From an uncultured Collinsella sp. (GTDB lineage: Bacteria > Actinomycetota > Coriobacteriia > Coriobacteriales > Coriobacteriaceae): DNA of 22,683 nucleotides. The notes beneath the pieces are model-generated. The model was not told the DNA's origin and made no database searches. It was given only the letters and a program-made list of their open reading frames with translations. The stretch covers positions 1 to 22,683 of the forward strand of contig URUC01000028.1 of the NCBI GenBank assembly GCA_900550965.1. The letters run 5' to 3'. A program made the position numbers and the translations under genes. Shown one piece after another: positions 13,851 to 22,296 of the stretch (within the stretch, counting starts at the first letter, position 1; every line of letters begins with the position of its first letter).

Positions 13851-15881
13851 ATGACCGCACCTGCATCCAAGCTGCTCCAGCCCATTACGGTTGGCCCCCT
13901 TGAGCTCAAAAACCGCATTATGTTTCCGCCGCTGACCACTGGCTACGAGGAGCGTGACGGCTCCATTGGCGAGCGCAGCCTAGCTTTTTACGAGCGCCTG
14001 GCCCGTGGCGGCGTGAGCTACATCGTCATCGGCGACGTCGCTCCCGTCATGACCGCAAGCCCCACGCCCAAGCTGGCGACCGACGCCCAGATCCCCACGT
14101 TTAAGGCCCTGGCCGACGCCGTTCACAAGCACGGCGCCAAGGTCGCGCTGCAGCTGTTCCACCCCGAGTACGACGTGCCCGGCGTCGCCCGCATGGTCAT
14201 GGGTTCCATGGCCGCCGCCAAGGCCGCGCAGGAGGCCAAGGCCGCCGGCGACGAGGAGACCTTCGCCGCCAAGATGGCCGAGTCCAACGAGATTCGCAAG
14301 CAGGCCTACGCCAAGCTGCACCACGACATGCAGCACTTTGTGAACGAGGCGAGCGTGGAGCAGCTCACCCAGATTAAGGAGGCTATCGCTGCCTCGGCCG
14401 CTCGCGCGCAGCAGGCCGGCATTGACGCCATCGAGGTCCACGGCGATCGCTTGGTGGGTTCGCTGTGCTCGGCCATCCTCAACAAGCGTACCGACGAGTA
14501 CGGTGGCTCGTTCGAGAACCGCGTTCGCTACGCGCTGGAGGTCGTCGCCGCCATTAAGGAGGCCGCGCCGCAGCTGATGGTGGAGTACAAGCTCCCCGTG
14601 ATCATGGAGAACCCCGACGGCACGCCGCGCGGCAAGGGCGGCCTGCAGCCCGACGAGGCCTGCGAGTTTGCCAAGCTGCTCGAGGGCGCGGGCATCGACA
14701 TGATCCAGGTCGCACAGGCCAACCACACCGGCAACATGGGCGACACCATTCCGCCCATGGGCGCCATGCCCTACAACTGGACGCTGCCCGTGGCCGAGCG
14801 CGTCAAGGCCCTGGTCTCCGTGCCGGTGGCAACCGTCGGCCGCGTTGTCTCGGTCGAGGCCGGCGAGAAGATTCTTGAGGACGGCGCGGCCGACATTATC
14901 GCCTATGGCCGCTCGCTCATGTGCGACCCCGACATTGCGCTGAAGGCCGCGACCGGCGAGCCCATCCGCGAGTGCCTCAACTGCAACAAGGGCTGCGTCG
15001 ACGCGATTCAAAACCGCAAGTACATCTCGTGCGTGCTCAATGCCGAGAACGGCGACGAGGCGACCATCGCCATTAAGCCGGGCGAGGGCGACAAGAAGAT
15101 CGCCGTGGTGGGCGGCGGTATTGCCGGCCTGGAGGCCGCACGCGTGGCGGCCAAGCGCGGCTACGACGTGACCGTCTATGAGGCGAGCGATCACTTGGGC
15201 GGCCAGATTGTGCTGGCGGCCGCGCCTCCGCGCAAGGACGAGATTATGCGCTCGGTCGAGTATTACGAGAAGATTCTGCCCGGCCTGGGCGTGAAGGTCG
15301 AGCTCAACCATGCCGCTAGCCCCGCGGATCTCAACGCCGCCGACGCTGCGATTGTGGCTGTGGGCGCGCACGACGTGGTCATCCCCGTTCCGGGTGCCGA
15401 CTCGGACAAGGTCGTCTCGAGCTGGGACGTGCTGGCCGGCAAGGTGGAGCTCAGCGGGCGCGTCGCCGTCATTGGCGGTGGCCTGGTGGGCACCGAGACT
15501 GCCGAGTACCTGCTGCAACACGGCTGCGAGGTGGCGATCGTGGAGATGCTCGACAAGATTGCCGCGGGCGAGTCCGAGACCATTCTGCCGCTGATCATGA
15601 GCGACTTTGCCGCCCACAACGTGGAACAGCACGTTAAGACCCGCCTGACCGCCATTACCGACGAGGGCGTGGAGGCCGTGCACACCACCGAGGACGGCCC
15701 CGAGGAGCCGGTGAAGATCGCCTGCGATTACGTGGTGATGGCCGTGGGCTCCAAGGCCAACGCGTTTGACCTGGATGGCGTGACGGTGCCCGTGACCTGC
15801 GTGGGCGACTGCTCGGGCGAGCGCACCGCCGACATTGCGAGCGCCATTCGCACGGCGTATCACGCGGCCAACGAGCTGTAG
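13851..15881 (+). CDS. FMN/FAD/4Fe-4S oxidoreductase, Old Yellow Enzyme - dienoyl-CoA reductase type
   Basis: A 676-residue enzyme of the family of 2,4-dienoyl-CoA reductase, enoate reductase and BaiH/BaiCD: an N-terminal FMN TIM barrel (about 5-360; LKNRIMFPPLTTGY, then RTDEYGGSFENRVRYALEV), a 4Fe-4S site with Cys375, Cys378, Cys382 and Cys394, and a C-terminal half with two dinucleotide-binding motifs (AVVGGGIAGLEAAR near 414; AVIGGGLVGTETAE near 536). Electrons would pass from NAD(P)H through FAD and the cluster to FMN and an activated C=C bond. Two oddities: an Ala/Lys-rich insert at about 115-180 before the barrel's ITQIKEAI-like helix, and HGDRLVGSL where relatives usually have an HG..GYL motif. 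AGGA spaced six bases selects ATG 13851 over ATG 13845. It is a single-gene unit; the substrate is unknown. Confidence 0.88.
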   Translation: MTAPASKLLQPITVGPLELKNRIMFPPLTTGYEERDGSIGERSLAFYERLARGGVSYIVIGDVAPVMTASPTPKLATDAQIPTFKALADAVHKHGAKVALQLFHPEYDVPGVARMVMGSMAAAKAAQEAKAAGDEETFAAKMAESNEIRKQAYAKLHHDMQHFVNEASVEQLTQIKEAIAASAARAQQAGIDAIEVHGDRLVGSLCSAILNKRTDEYGGSFENRVRYALEVVAAIKEAAPQLMVEYKLPVIMENPDGTPRGKGGLQPDEACEFAKLLEGAGIDMIQVAQANHTGNMGDTIPPMGAMPYNWTLPVAERVKALVSVPVATVGRVVSVEAGEKILEDGAADIIAYGRSLMCDPDIALKAATGEPIRECLNCNKGCVDAIQNRKYISCVLNAENGDEATIAIKPGEGDKKIAVVGGGIAGLEAARVAAKRGYDVTVYEASDHLGGQIVLAAAPPRKDEIMRSVEYYEKILPGLGVKVELNHAASPADLNAADAAIVAVGAHDVVIPVPGADSDKVVSSWDVLAGKVELSGRVAVIGGGLVGTETAEYLLQHGCEVAIVEMLDKIAAGESETILPLIMSDFAAHNVEQHVKTRLTAITDEGVEAVHTTEDGPEEPVKIACDYVVMAVGSKANAFDLDGVTVPVTCVGDCSGERTADIASAIRTAYHAANEL

Positions 15882-15956
15882 TTGAACATCGCGGCCAGGC
15901 GGGACGGTAGCACGGACCCGTCTCGCCCGGCTGTGTCCCATCGAGTGTCAACCGGT

Positions 15957-15997
15957 GCGGGGCCTGCAAGTGCAGCGGGCTCCGCCCTTTTTGTTTT
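15957..15997 (+). terminator. Terminator of the oxidoreductase gene
   Basis: GCGGGGCC (15957-15964) pairs with GGCTCCGC (15978-15985, one wobble) with an inner CTGC/GCAG pair, followed by CCTTTTTGTTTT. A second stable hairpin without T-run lies just upstream (15898-15907 with 15918-15927). Confidence 0.75.
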
Positions 15998-16321
15998 GCT
16001 CCGGTGGATGGCAATGCGCGGTAATCATGAGGAGTAAGGACGTCTGCTGCCTTGCCGATCACTCAAAATTATTGTGGGAGGGGTTAATAACTATATCCTC
16101 TATGCCAAAGGACATAAAGAGATGCCAGTTTCGTCGACAAGCGAATGACGATTAGCTGCGAGCCAGCTACCAGCGTAAATAATCGATAAAGAAATGTCGT
16201 AATTTGGTGCCAAATGCCCAGATAACGCCGCGTCTATTTTAATTAACTGCTTTGAGCAAACAGTAAAATGCTACTATCTAACTTGCACGTAAGAAAGCAG
16301 ATTAACGGTTAAGGCTAAGAA
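15998..16321. other. AT-rich gene-free leader before the HTH gene
   Basis: About 320 bp, notably richer in A/T from 16060 onward than the rest of the window. It contains two possible promoters (see separate entry) and a small palindrome ATTTGG-TG-CCAAAT at 16202-16215 that could be an operator. No convincing gene; short frames here lack ribosome binding sites. Confidence 0.6.
16252..16280 (+). promoter_or_regulatory. Candidate promoter of the HTH gene
   Basis: TTGAGC (16252-16257), a 17-bp spacer and TATCTA (16275-16280), about 42 bp before the start codon. An alternative, TTGTGG with TATCCT at 16072-16099 (16-bp spacer), lies farther upstream. Confidence 0.4.
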
Positions 16322-16726
16322 GTGGCAGGTATGTCGGAAGCAACTAGGACTCGCACGCATGCGCCCGAGGTTAGGCAGCGCGCCGTCGAGATCCTCCAAG
16401 AGGGGGTCGGCCATCGCGCCCTCGCCGCGGAGCTTGGCATTCCCCAGGCCACGGCTCGTCAGTGGGCCCGCGCGTATGCCGTGGGCGGTGCCGACGCCGT
16501 TCTCAACGCCGGTTCGCATCATCACACCTATTCGTACGAAGTTAAGCTCGCCGTGGTTAAGGATCGCTTGGAAAACGGCTTAACGGTTCGCGAGGCCATG
16601 ATCAAGCACAAGATTCCCAGCGAGTCTTCGGTCAAGGCTTGGTGCCGTCAGTACCGCGAGAGCGGTGAGTCCGCACTGGTCGATAAGCCGCGCGGCCGCA
16701 AGCCGCGCGCTAAAAAGGCGGAATAG
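16322..16726 (+). CDS. Orphan IS3/IS150 OrfA-like helix-turn-helix protein
   Basis: A 134-residue protein with two successive helix-turn-helix units: about 18-62 (RQRAVEILQEG, RALAAELGIPQATARQWARAY) and about 68-117 (KLAVVKDRLENGLTVREAM, SVKAWCRQYRESGESALVDK), ending in a basic tail (RGRKPRAKK). This doubled layout is that of the DNA-binding OrfA (InsJ-like) of IS3-family elements. No OrfB integrase domain and no terminal inverted repeats are seen nearby, so it is either a relic or a domesticated regulator. GTG 16322 has AAGG seven bases upstream; ATG 16331 is an in-frame alternative. Its own terminator follows, then the hydrogenase operon in the same direction 285 bp later. Regulation of that operon is possible but not shown. 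Confidence 0.8.
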   Translation: MAGMSEATRTRTHAPEVRQRAVEILQEGVGHRALAAELGIPQATARQWARAYAVGGADAVLNAGSHHHTYSYEVKLAVVKDRLENGLTVREAMIKHKIPSESSVKAWCRQYRESGESALVDKPRGRKPRAKKAE

Positions 16727-16738
16727 CGAACGGGATGG

Positions 16739-16761
16739 TGCGTCCACAGGGGCGCATTTTT
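16739..16761 (+). terminator. Rho-independent terminator of the HTH gene
   Basis: TGCGTCC (16739-16745) pairs with GGGCGCA (16750-16756) around an ACAG loop, followed by five T. The remaining 250 bp to the hydrogenase operon hold no gene and no clear promoter. Confidence 0.75.
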
Positions 16762-17011
16762 CTTGCCGCGCCAACTTTTTGGACCGGCGCGAGCCTGTCG
16801 GGACATCCTCCAAAGTGGCCAATAAACCGCGCGCAGTGGCCCGCGCGTCTGTCGCTGCGATAGGGGAGCGTCGCCTCTCTGCTCCAAAGCGGACGTGCCC
16901 TTGCCCCGTACGCCTAAAACTCCCCAGTTGACCGAAAACCTGCCACCGCAACCCCGTAATTGAGCTATAACGTTAAACAATTGCAGCGTTTTTGCATGGG
17001 GGAGTGATGGT

Positions 17012-19894
17012 ATGACGCTACTGTATTTCCTTACCCTGTTTCCGCTGGTACCGGCGCTGGGCATGCTGCTCGCGCGCGGTGACCGCGCCCGCGATGCGGT
17101 GGGGCTCATAGGCTCCGGCATTATTATGGCGGTGACAGTTGTAGTCGCCGTCATGTTTTTTGGCGCGGGTCCGCAGAGCTTCGAGGTTGCCCCCGGCACC
17201 TCGCATGTGCTCTCGATCATCAGTTCCGTTATCGACGTCATCCTGTGCGCCGTCATCCTGTACAACGCGTACAAATATAGGAACGCGCTCACCACGGTGC
17301 TCGGCATAGTCCAGCTGGTGGGCTCGCTCGCCTTTGCAGCCATGACGCTGCCCGCGACCGAAGCCGTCACCGCAACCCCTCTCTACCTGGACTACATGAG
17401 CGTGATCATGGTCCTCGCCGTCGGCATTGTCGGCAGCCTAATCTGCGTGTATGCCCTGGGCTACATGAAGGACTTCCAGGCCCATGACGAGCACGAGGCC
17501 GCACTGCGCGGGCAGACCGCGCCCGACCGTCGCCCGCAGTTCCTGGCGCTTATGTTCCTGTTTCTCTCGGCAATGTTCGTCATCGTGACGAGCGACAACC
17601 TTGAGTGGCTGTTCTGCGGCTGGGAAATCACCACCGTGTGCTCGTTCCTCATGATTGGCTACACGCGCACGCCCGAGGCCATCAAAAACGCCTTCACCCA
17701 GATCATCCTCAACATGCTGGGCGGCATCGCGTTTTTGGTCGGACTCATGTACCTGCACGTTAACGGCATGCCGCTGACCATCTCGGGTATGATCGAGCTT
17801 TCCGGCGCCGGTACTGCGCAATCCGCGCTGCTGGTGATGCCGGTCATTCTGCTGTCGCTCGCCGCCCTTACCAAGGCCGCGCAGATGCCGTTCCATACCT
17901 GGCTGCTCGGTGCTATGGTTGCCCCCACGCCCACGAGCGCCCTGCTGCACTCGTCAACCATGGTCAAAGCCGGCGTGTTCCTGATGGTCAAGTTGAGCCC
18001 ACTCTATGCCATCTATCCCGTGACCGGCTTTATGGTCACGAGCGTGGGCGCCATCACGTTTTTGCTTGCTGCCCTCATGGCCATCTCGCAGAGCAACGCC
18101 AAACGCGTGCTTGCGTACTCCACCATTTCCAACTTGGGCCTTATCAGCGCCTGCCTGGGCGTCGGCGCGCCCGAGGCCGTGTGGGCCGCGATCTTCCTGA
18201 TCTTGTTCCATACCGTGGCCAAGTCGCTGCTATTCCTGTGCGTGGGCACCGCCGAGCATCATATCGGCAGCCGCGATATCGAGGACATGGACGGTATGTT
18301 CAGCCGCATGCCGCACCTGACACGCCTGATGATGCTGGGCATCATGGGCATGTTTGTGGCGCCGTTTGGCATGCTCGTGTCCAAGTGGGGCGCCCTGGTG
18401 GCGTTTGCGCAGACCGGCAACGTGCTCATGATCATGGTGCTTGCCTTTGGCTCGGCCGCGACGTTCTTCTTCTGGGGCAAGTGGCTTGCCAAGCTTTCGG
18501 GCGTCGACCCCACGGCTCAAAACGTTGAGGTCAATGTCCATAAGACCGAATGGATGGCCCTCAACACCATCGCCGCGCTGCTGATTCTGTGCTGCGTGGC
18601 GTTTCCGGTTATCTCGAGCGGTCTGGTGTCGCCTTACTTGGCCATGGTGTTTGGCCGCGTGCCGTACGTTATCGGCAAGGACGCCATGTATCTGATGGTG
18701 GTTATCGTGGCGTTTATCGCCGTGGTGCTGCTGACGTCGTTCCGCGTGAGCAATAAGCCGCACGTCAACGTGTACCTTTCGGGCGTGGGAACCGACAAAT
18801 ATCGCCATTTCCGTGGCTCGATGGGACACGAGGTGAAGGCCGAAAAACGCAATTGGTACTCGGAGGACGCCCTTGGCGAGAAGCGTATTGGCCCTGCGGG
18901 TAGCGTCGTGTGCTGCAGCATTATCTTGTTTGCGCTGCTGTGTTGCGCGTGGATTGGGCCCGAGAGACTTGCCATGAGCGCGCCCTCGGTGCTGCGCGGC
19001 AAGTATTTCGAAGGTTCGGGTGTCGTGGGCATCTTTATAGGCACCGTGGCGTTTGCCTTGATTGCGCCGCTTGTGGGCGGCTTGATCGACGGTCTTGACC
19101 GTAAGCTTTCGGCCCGCATGCAGGGCCGCGTGGGCCCGCGCCTGCTGCAACCGTTCTACGACGTTGCCAAGCTGCTGCGCAAGGCCCCCGCCAGCGTAAA
19201 CACCATGGACGATACCTACATGGCGTGCGCGCTCATCTTCACCGTCGTGGGCGGCGGCATCTTTGTGTCGGGTTCCAACACGCTGCTGTGCGCTTTCATG
19301 GTTACCCTCGCCGCGATCTTTGTGGTGTTGGCGTCCGCCTCGACGCAAAGCCCGTTTGCCCAGGTCGGTGCCGACCGCGAGCTGCTGCAGGTTATGAGTT
19401 ACGAGCCCGCCGTTCTGCTGATGAGCGTGGGCCTGTACCTTGCCACCGACAGCTTTGATTCCATCGCCGTGACGGGGCAGTCGGCCCCCATCATCGTGTA
19501 CAGCGCGCCCATTTTCCTCGCGCTGCTCGCGGTGCTTACCATCAAGCTGCGCAAGTCGCCGTTTGACCTTTCGTACTCGCATCACGCGCATCAGGAGATT
19601 GTCCAGGGCGTCGCCACCGAGATGAGCGGCGGCACGCTGGCCAAAATGACCCTTATGCACTGGTGCGAGACTGTGCTGTTTTTGATGTGGGTGGGCATGT
19701 TCTTTGTCTGGGACAACCCCGTGAGCTGGGTGGTCGCCCTGGTCGTGATGGCCGCGACGTACTTTGTCGAGGTGCTGATCGACAACACCTTCGCACGCAG
19801 CACCTGGCGCAGCTGCTTTAAGCTCGGCTGGGGCGTGGCGCTGGTGTTTGGCCTGCTCAACCTTATGCCCATCCTCGTCGACGTGTTTATTTAG
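17012..19894 (+). CDS. echA-echB: Fused membrane subunits of Ech-type hydrogenase (EchA-EchB)
   Basis: A 960-residue membrane protein joining two subunits that are separate in known Ech hydrogenases. Residues 1 to about 650 are a NuoL/MrpA-type antiporter (EchA): Glu205 in CGWEITTVCSF and Lys288 in TKAAQMPFHTW, followed by APTPTSALLHSSTMVKAG, are the conserved ion-path residues, and the end has the EchA-like YLSGVGTDKYRHFRGSMG. From about 660 a NuoH/HycD-type subunit (EchB) follows: GLIDGLDRKLSARMQGRVGP, LLQPFYDVAKLLRK, then AQVGADRELLQVMSYEPA. Residue 655 is a Met that might be the ancestral echB start, but it has no good ribosome binding site. GGGGGAG precedes ATG 17012. It would pump ions using energy from ferredoxin-driven H2 formation. 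The stop overlaps the echC Shine-Dalgarno. Confidence 0.92.
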   Translation: MTLLYFLTLFPLVPALGMLLARGDRARDAVGLIGSGIIMAVTVVVAVMFFGAGPQSFEVAPGTSHVLSIISSVIDVILCAVILYNAYKYRNALTTVLGIVQLVGSLAFAAMTLPATEAVTATPLYLDYMSVIMVLAVGIVGSLICVYALGYMKDFQAHDEHEAALRGQTAPDRRPQFLALMFLFLSAMFVIVTSDNLEWLFCGWEITTVCSFLMIGYTRTPEAIKNAFTQIILNMLGGIAFLVGLMYLHVNGMPLTISGMIELSGAGTAQSALLVMPVILLSLAALTKAAQMPFHTWLLGAMVAPTPTSALLHSSTMVKAGVFLMVKLSPLYAIYPVTGFMVTSVGAITFLLAALMAISQSNAKRVLAYSTISNLGLISACLGVGAPEAVWAAIFLILFHTVAKSLLFLCVGTAEHHIGSRDIEDMDGMFSRMPHLTRLMMLGIMGMFVAPFGMLVSKWGALVAFAQTGNVLMIMVLAFGSAATFFFWGKWLAKLSGVDPTAQNVEVNVHKTEWMALNTIAALLILCCVAFPVISSGLVSPYLAMVFGRVPYVIGKDAMYLMVVIVAFIAVVLLTSFRVSNKPHVNVYLSGVGTDKYRHFRGSMGHEVKAEKRNWYSEDALGEKRIGPAGSVVCCSIILFALLCCAWIGPERLAMSAPSVLRGKYFEGSGVVGIFIGTVAFALIAPLVGGLIDGLDRKLSARMQGRVGPRLLQPFYDVAKLLRKAPASVNTMDDTYMACALIFTVVGGGIFVSGSNTLLCAFMVTLAAIFVVLASASTQSPFAQVGADRELLQVMSYEPAVLLMSVGLYLATDSFDSIAVTGQSAPIIVYSAPIFLALLAVLTIKLRKSPFDLSYSHHAHQEIVQGVATEMSGGTLAKMTLMHWCETVLFLMWVGMFFVWDNPVSWVVALVVMAATYFVEVLIDNTFARSTWRSCFKLGWGVALVFGLLNLMPILVDVFI

Positions 19895-19906
19895 GAGGCG
19901 GCATCC

Positions 19907-20479
19907 ATGGATCATAAAATGTCGCGTTCGCCGTGGGTTATTCATTACGACGGCTCGAGCTGCAACGGATGCGATATCGAGGTGCTGGCCTCGCTCACGC
20001 CGCTGTTCGATGCAGAGCGCTTTGGCGTGGTCAACACCGGCAACCCCAAGCATGCGGATATCTTTTTGGTGACGGGGTCGGTCAATGCCCAGAACCTGCC
20101 CGTCGTGCGCCAGATTTACAACCAGATGCTCGAGCCCAAGTGCGTGGTGGCGTGCGGCATCTGCGCGTGCTCGGGCGGCGTTTTCCGCGATGCCTACAAC
20201 GTGATCGGCGGCGTGGACCGCGCGATTCCCGTGGACGTGTACGCGCCCGGGTGCGCCATTCGCCCCGAGACGGTGATCGATGCCATCGTGGAGGCGTGCG
20301 GCATCCTGGACCAGAAGGAGGCCGTGATGCGCGCCGGCGGCGATCCGCTCACCGTGGGCGGCGCCGCCACCTGGGACGGTGGCGTTGAACTGGGCGAGGA
20401 CGGGTTTGTGGCCGCGGGGGCCGGCGACACGCCCACTGGGACGCCCGCCGCGTCCGTCGCTGCAAAGGAGGCCGAGTAA
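19907..20479 (+). CDS. echC: Ech hydrogenase small subunit (NuoB-like, EchC)
   Basis: Soluble-arm subunit carrying the single [4Fe-4S] cluster next to the Ni-Fe site. In this 190-residue protein the ligands are Cys19 and Cys22 (SSCNGCDIE), Cys86 (GICACSGGVF) and Cys116 (PGCAIRPE). The domain ends near residue 145; the last 45 residues are a Gly/Ala/Glu-rich tail not needed for the fold. AGGAGG, part of which overlaps the upstream stop, precedes the ATG. The stop overlaps the echD start (TAATG). Only one cluster is expected, as in NuoB and other group 4 hydrogenases. Confidence 0.94.
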   Translation: MDHKMSRSPWVIHYDGSSCNGCDIEVLASLTPLFDAERFGVVNTGNPKHADIFLVTGSVNAQNLPVVRQIYNQMLEPKCVVACGICACSGGVFRDAYNVIGGVDRAIPVDVYAPGCAIRPETVIDAIVEACGILDQKEAVMRAGGDPLTVGGAATWDGGVELGEDGFVAAGAGDTPTGTPAASVAAKEAE

Positions 20480-21195
20480 TGCAAGAGGCAATCTATACCA
20501 CAGTCGGGATCGATGAGTTGCTGTCGCATGTCCAGGCGCTCAAGGGCGTCGGCGCGCGCTTTGTGCAAATGCACGCCGAGCGCAACGTCGACGACGGCAC
20601 GTATCGCCTGGTCTATACGTTTATCAACGTTCATGCCGCTCGGGAGCATATTGCGCAGGACGGCAGCTATGCGATTGAGAACCTGGTAGTCGAGGGAATC
20701 GACCGGTACCAGGAGATTCCGTCCATCAGCTCGTACTATCCGGCGGTATTCCCGTTTGAAAATGAGGTCCACGACCTGTTTGGTCTTGCCATCACCGACA
20801 TGCAGATCGACTTTAAGGGCTTTTTCTACCAGGTCTCGACTGCCGAGCCCATGAGCGTTATCACGCCCGAGGTGAAGGCTGCGCGAGAGAAAGCCATGAA
20901 GGTCCGTGCCGCTGCCGAGGCCAAGGCGCGCAAGGCCGCGGCCGAGAAGGCCGCCGCGGCTGCGGCTGCTTCAGGGGAGGGCGCTGCGAGCGCCGGCGAT
21001 GCCGCGGGCGTCGCTGCTCAGCCCGCTGCGGCTGCCGGCTCCGATGCTCAGCACGATGAGGCTGCTGCGAAGGCCGCACTCAAGGTTGCCGAGATAGAGG
21101 CAAAGCTCGCCGCCATGGATCCCGAGAAAGCGGCCAAGGTCCGTGCGGCGCTTGCCGCCAAGGCCGCCCGCGACAAGCAGAAAAAGGAGGCGTAA
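20479..21195 (+). CDS. echD: Ech hydrogenase NuoC-like subunit (EchD) with Ala/Lys tail
   Basis: Residues 1 to about 120 are the small NuoC-type (30-kDa complex I subunit) domain: FVQMHAERNVDDGTYRLVYTF-like strands, YPAVFPFENEVHDLFGL (the family's E-x-x-DLFG signature) and FKGFFYQ near the end. From about 125 to 238 the protein is a low-complexity Ala/Lys/Glu/Arg-rich extension, likely helical or coiled, ending in KEA. EchD proteins are usually little longer than the domain itself, so the 115-residue tail is unusual. It is translationally coupled to echC; AGGAGG of the next gene lies in its last codons. Confidence 0.9.
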   Translation: MQEAIYTTVGIDELLSHVQALKGVGARFVQMHAERNVDDGTYRLVYTFINVHAAREHIAQDGSYAIENLVVEGIDRYQEIPSISSYYPAVFPFENEVHDLFGLAITDMQIDFKGFFYQVSTAEPMSVITPEVKAAREKAMKVRAAAEAKARKAAAEKAAAAAAASGEGAASAGDAAGVAAQPAAAAGSDAQHDEAAAKAALKVAEIEAKLAAMDPEKAAKVRAALAAKAARDKQKKEA

Positions 21196-21200
21196 GGCCC

Positions 21201-22289
21201 ATGGCACATCGCTCCGTTATTCCGTTTGGCCCGCAGCACCCGGTGCTGCCCGAGCCGCTTCATCTGGACCTGGTGATCGAGGACGACCGCGTCATCGAGG
21301 CAATTCCGCAGATCGGCTTTGTGCACCGCGGACTCGAGAAGCTCACCGAAAAGCGCGATATGCATCAGTTTGGCTACATCGCCGAGCGCATCTGCGGCAT
21401 TTGCGCCGTGGGTCACAGCTACGGCTATGCCAGCGCCTGCGAGCGTATGCTCGACATTGAGGTGCCCGGCCGCGTGCAGTATATCCGCACCATTCTGCAC
21501 GAGCTTTCGCGCATCCACTCGCATCTGCTGTGGCTGGGCCTGCTCGCCGACGCCTTTGGTTTTGAGGCGCTGTTCTATCGGTCGTGGACCCTGCGCGAGC
21601 AGATTCTCAAGATCTTTGAGAGCACGTGCGGCGGGCGCGTGATTCTGTCGATTAACGAGATCGGCGGCCTTAAGCACGATATCGAGGACTCCGAGCTGGC
21701 GGGCATTGTCCAGACACTCGATGCCATGCGTCCCGACTACGAGGCCCTGGTGCATACGTTTTTGGACGACGACAGCTGCGGCGAGCGTCTGCATGGCGTG
21801 GGCGTGATCAGCAAGAAGGACGCGCTGGAGCTTTCGATGGTCGGCCCGTTTGGGCGCGCCTCGGGCGTGGACTACGACGTGCGCATGTTTGGCGACGGTG
21901 CCTATGCGGACCTGGCTGCGTTTGAGCCGGTTGTCGCTACCGATGGCGACTGCTATGCCCGCTGCCAGGTGCGTTGTGCCGAGGTCACGCAGGCCATGGA
22001 CATCATTAAGGAGCTTGTGGGCAAGATTCCGCACGACGGTATCGGCGGGCGTACCAAGCTCACGCCGGCCGACGGCGCACGCGGCGAGGTCGTGATTGAG
22101 CAGCCGCGCGGCGAGGCGTATTACTATGTGCGCGGCAACGGCACCAAGAACCTGGACCGTTTCCGCGTGCGTACGCCGACGTCGCAAAACCTGGCGGGCC
22201 TGACGCATGCGCTGCAGGGCGTGCTCCTTGCCAACGTGCCCATGATTATCTTGACCATCGACCCCTGTATTAGCTGCACGGAAAGGTAG
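21201..22289 (+). CDS. echE: Ech hydrogenase large subunit, [NiFe] (EchE)
   Basis: Catalytic subunit (362 residues) reducing protons with electrons from ferredoxin. The Ni-Fe ligands are intact: L1 motif RICGICAVGH with Cys65 and Cys68, and L2 motif DPCISC with Cys356 and Cys359, so it is a hydrogenase rather than a complex I NuoD. It ends at DPCISCTER with no C-terminal extension, so no maturation cleavage is expected, as known for some Ech/Coo enzymes. N-terminal IPFGPQHPVLPEP is typical of the family. AGGAGG at 21185-21190 precedes the ATG. No hyp maturation genes are in view. It sits in the order A-B-C-D-E-F of ech operons. Confidence 0.96.
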   Translation: MAHRSVIPFGPQHPVLPEPLHLDLVIEDDRVIEAIPQIGFVHRGLEKLTEKRDMHQFGYIAERICGICAVGHSYGYASACERMLDIEVPGRVQYIRTILHELSRIHSHLLWLGLLADAFGFEALFYRSWTLREQILKIFESTCGGRVILSINEIGGLKHDIEDSELAGIVQTLDAMRPDYEALVHTFLDDDSCGERLHGVGVISKKDALELSMVGPFGRASGVDYDVRMFGDGAYADLAAFEPVVATDGDCYARCQVRCAEVTQAMDIIKELVGKIPHDGIGGRTKLTPADGARGEVVIEQPRGEAYYYVRGNGTKNLDRFRVRTPTSQNLAGLTHALQGVLLANVPMIILTIDPCISCTER

Positions 22290-22296
22290 GCGCGGC

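Noticed and set aside
15955..16155. 66-residue open frame after the oxidoreductase
   Set aside because: It overlaps the terminator hairpin, lacks a ribosome binding site and has no recognisable features.
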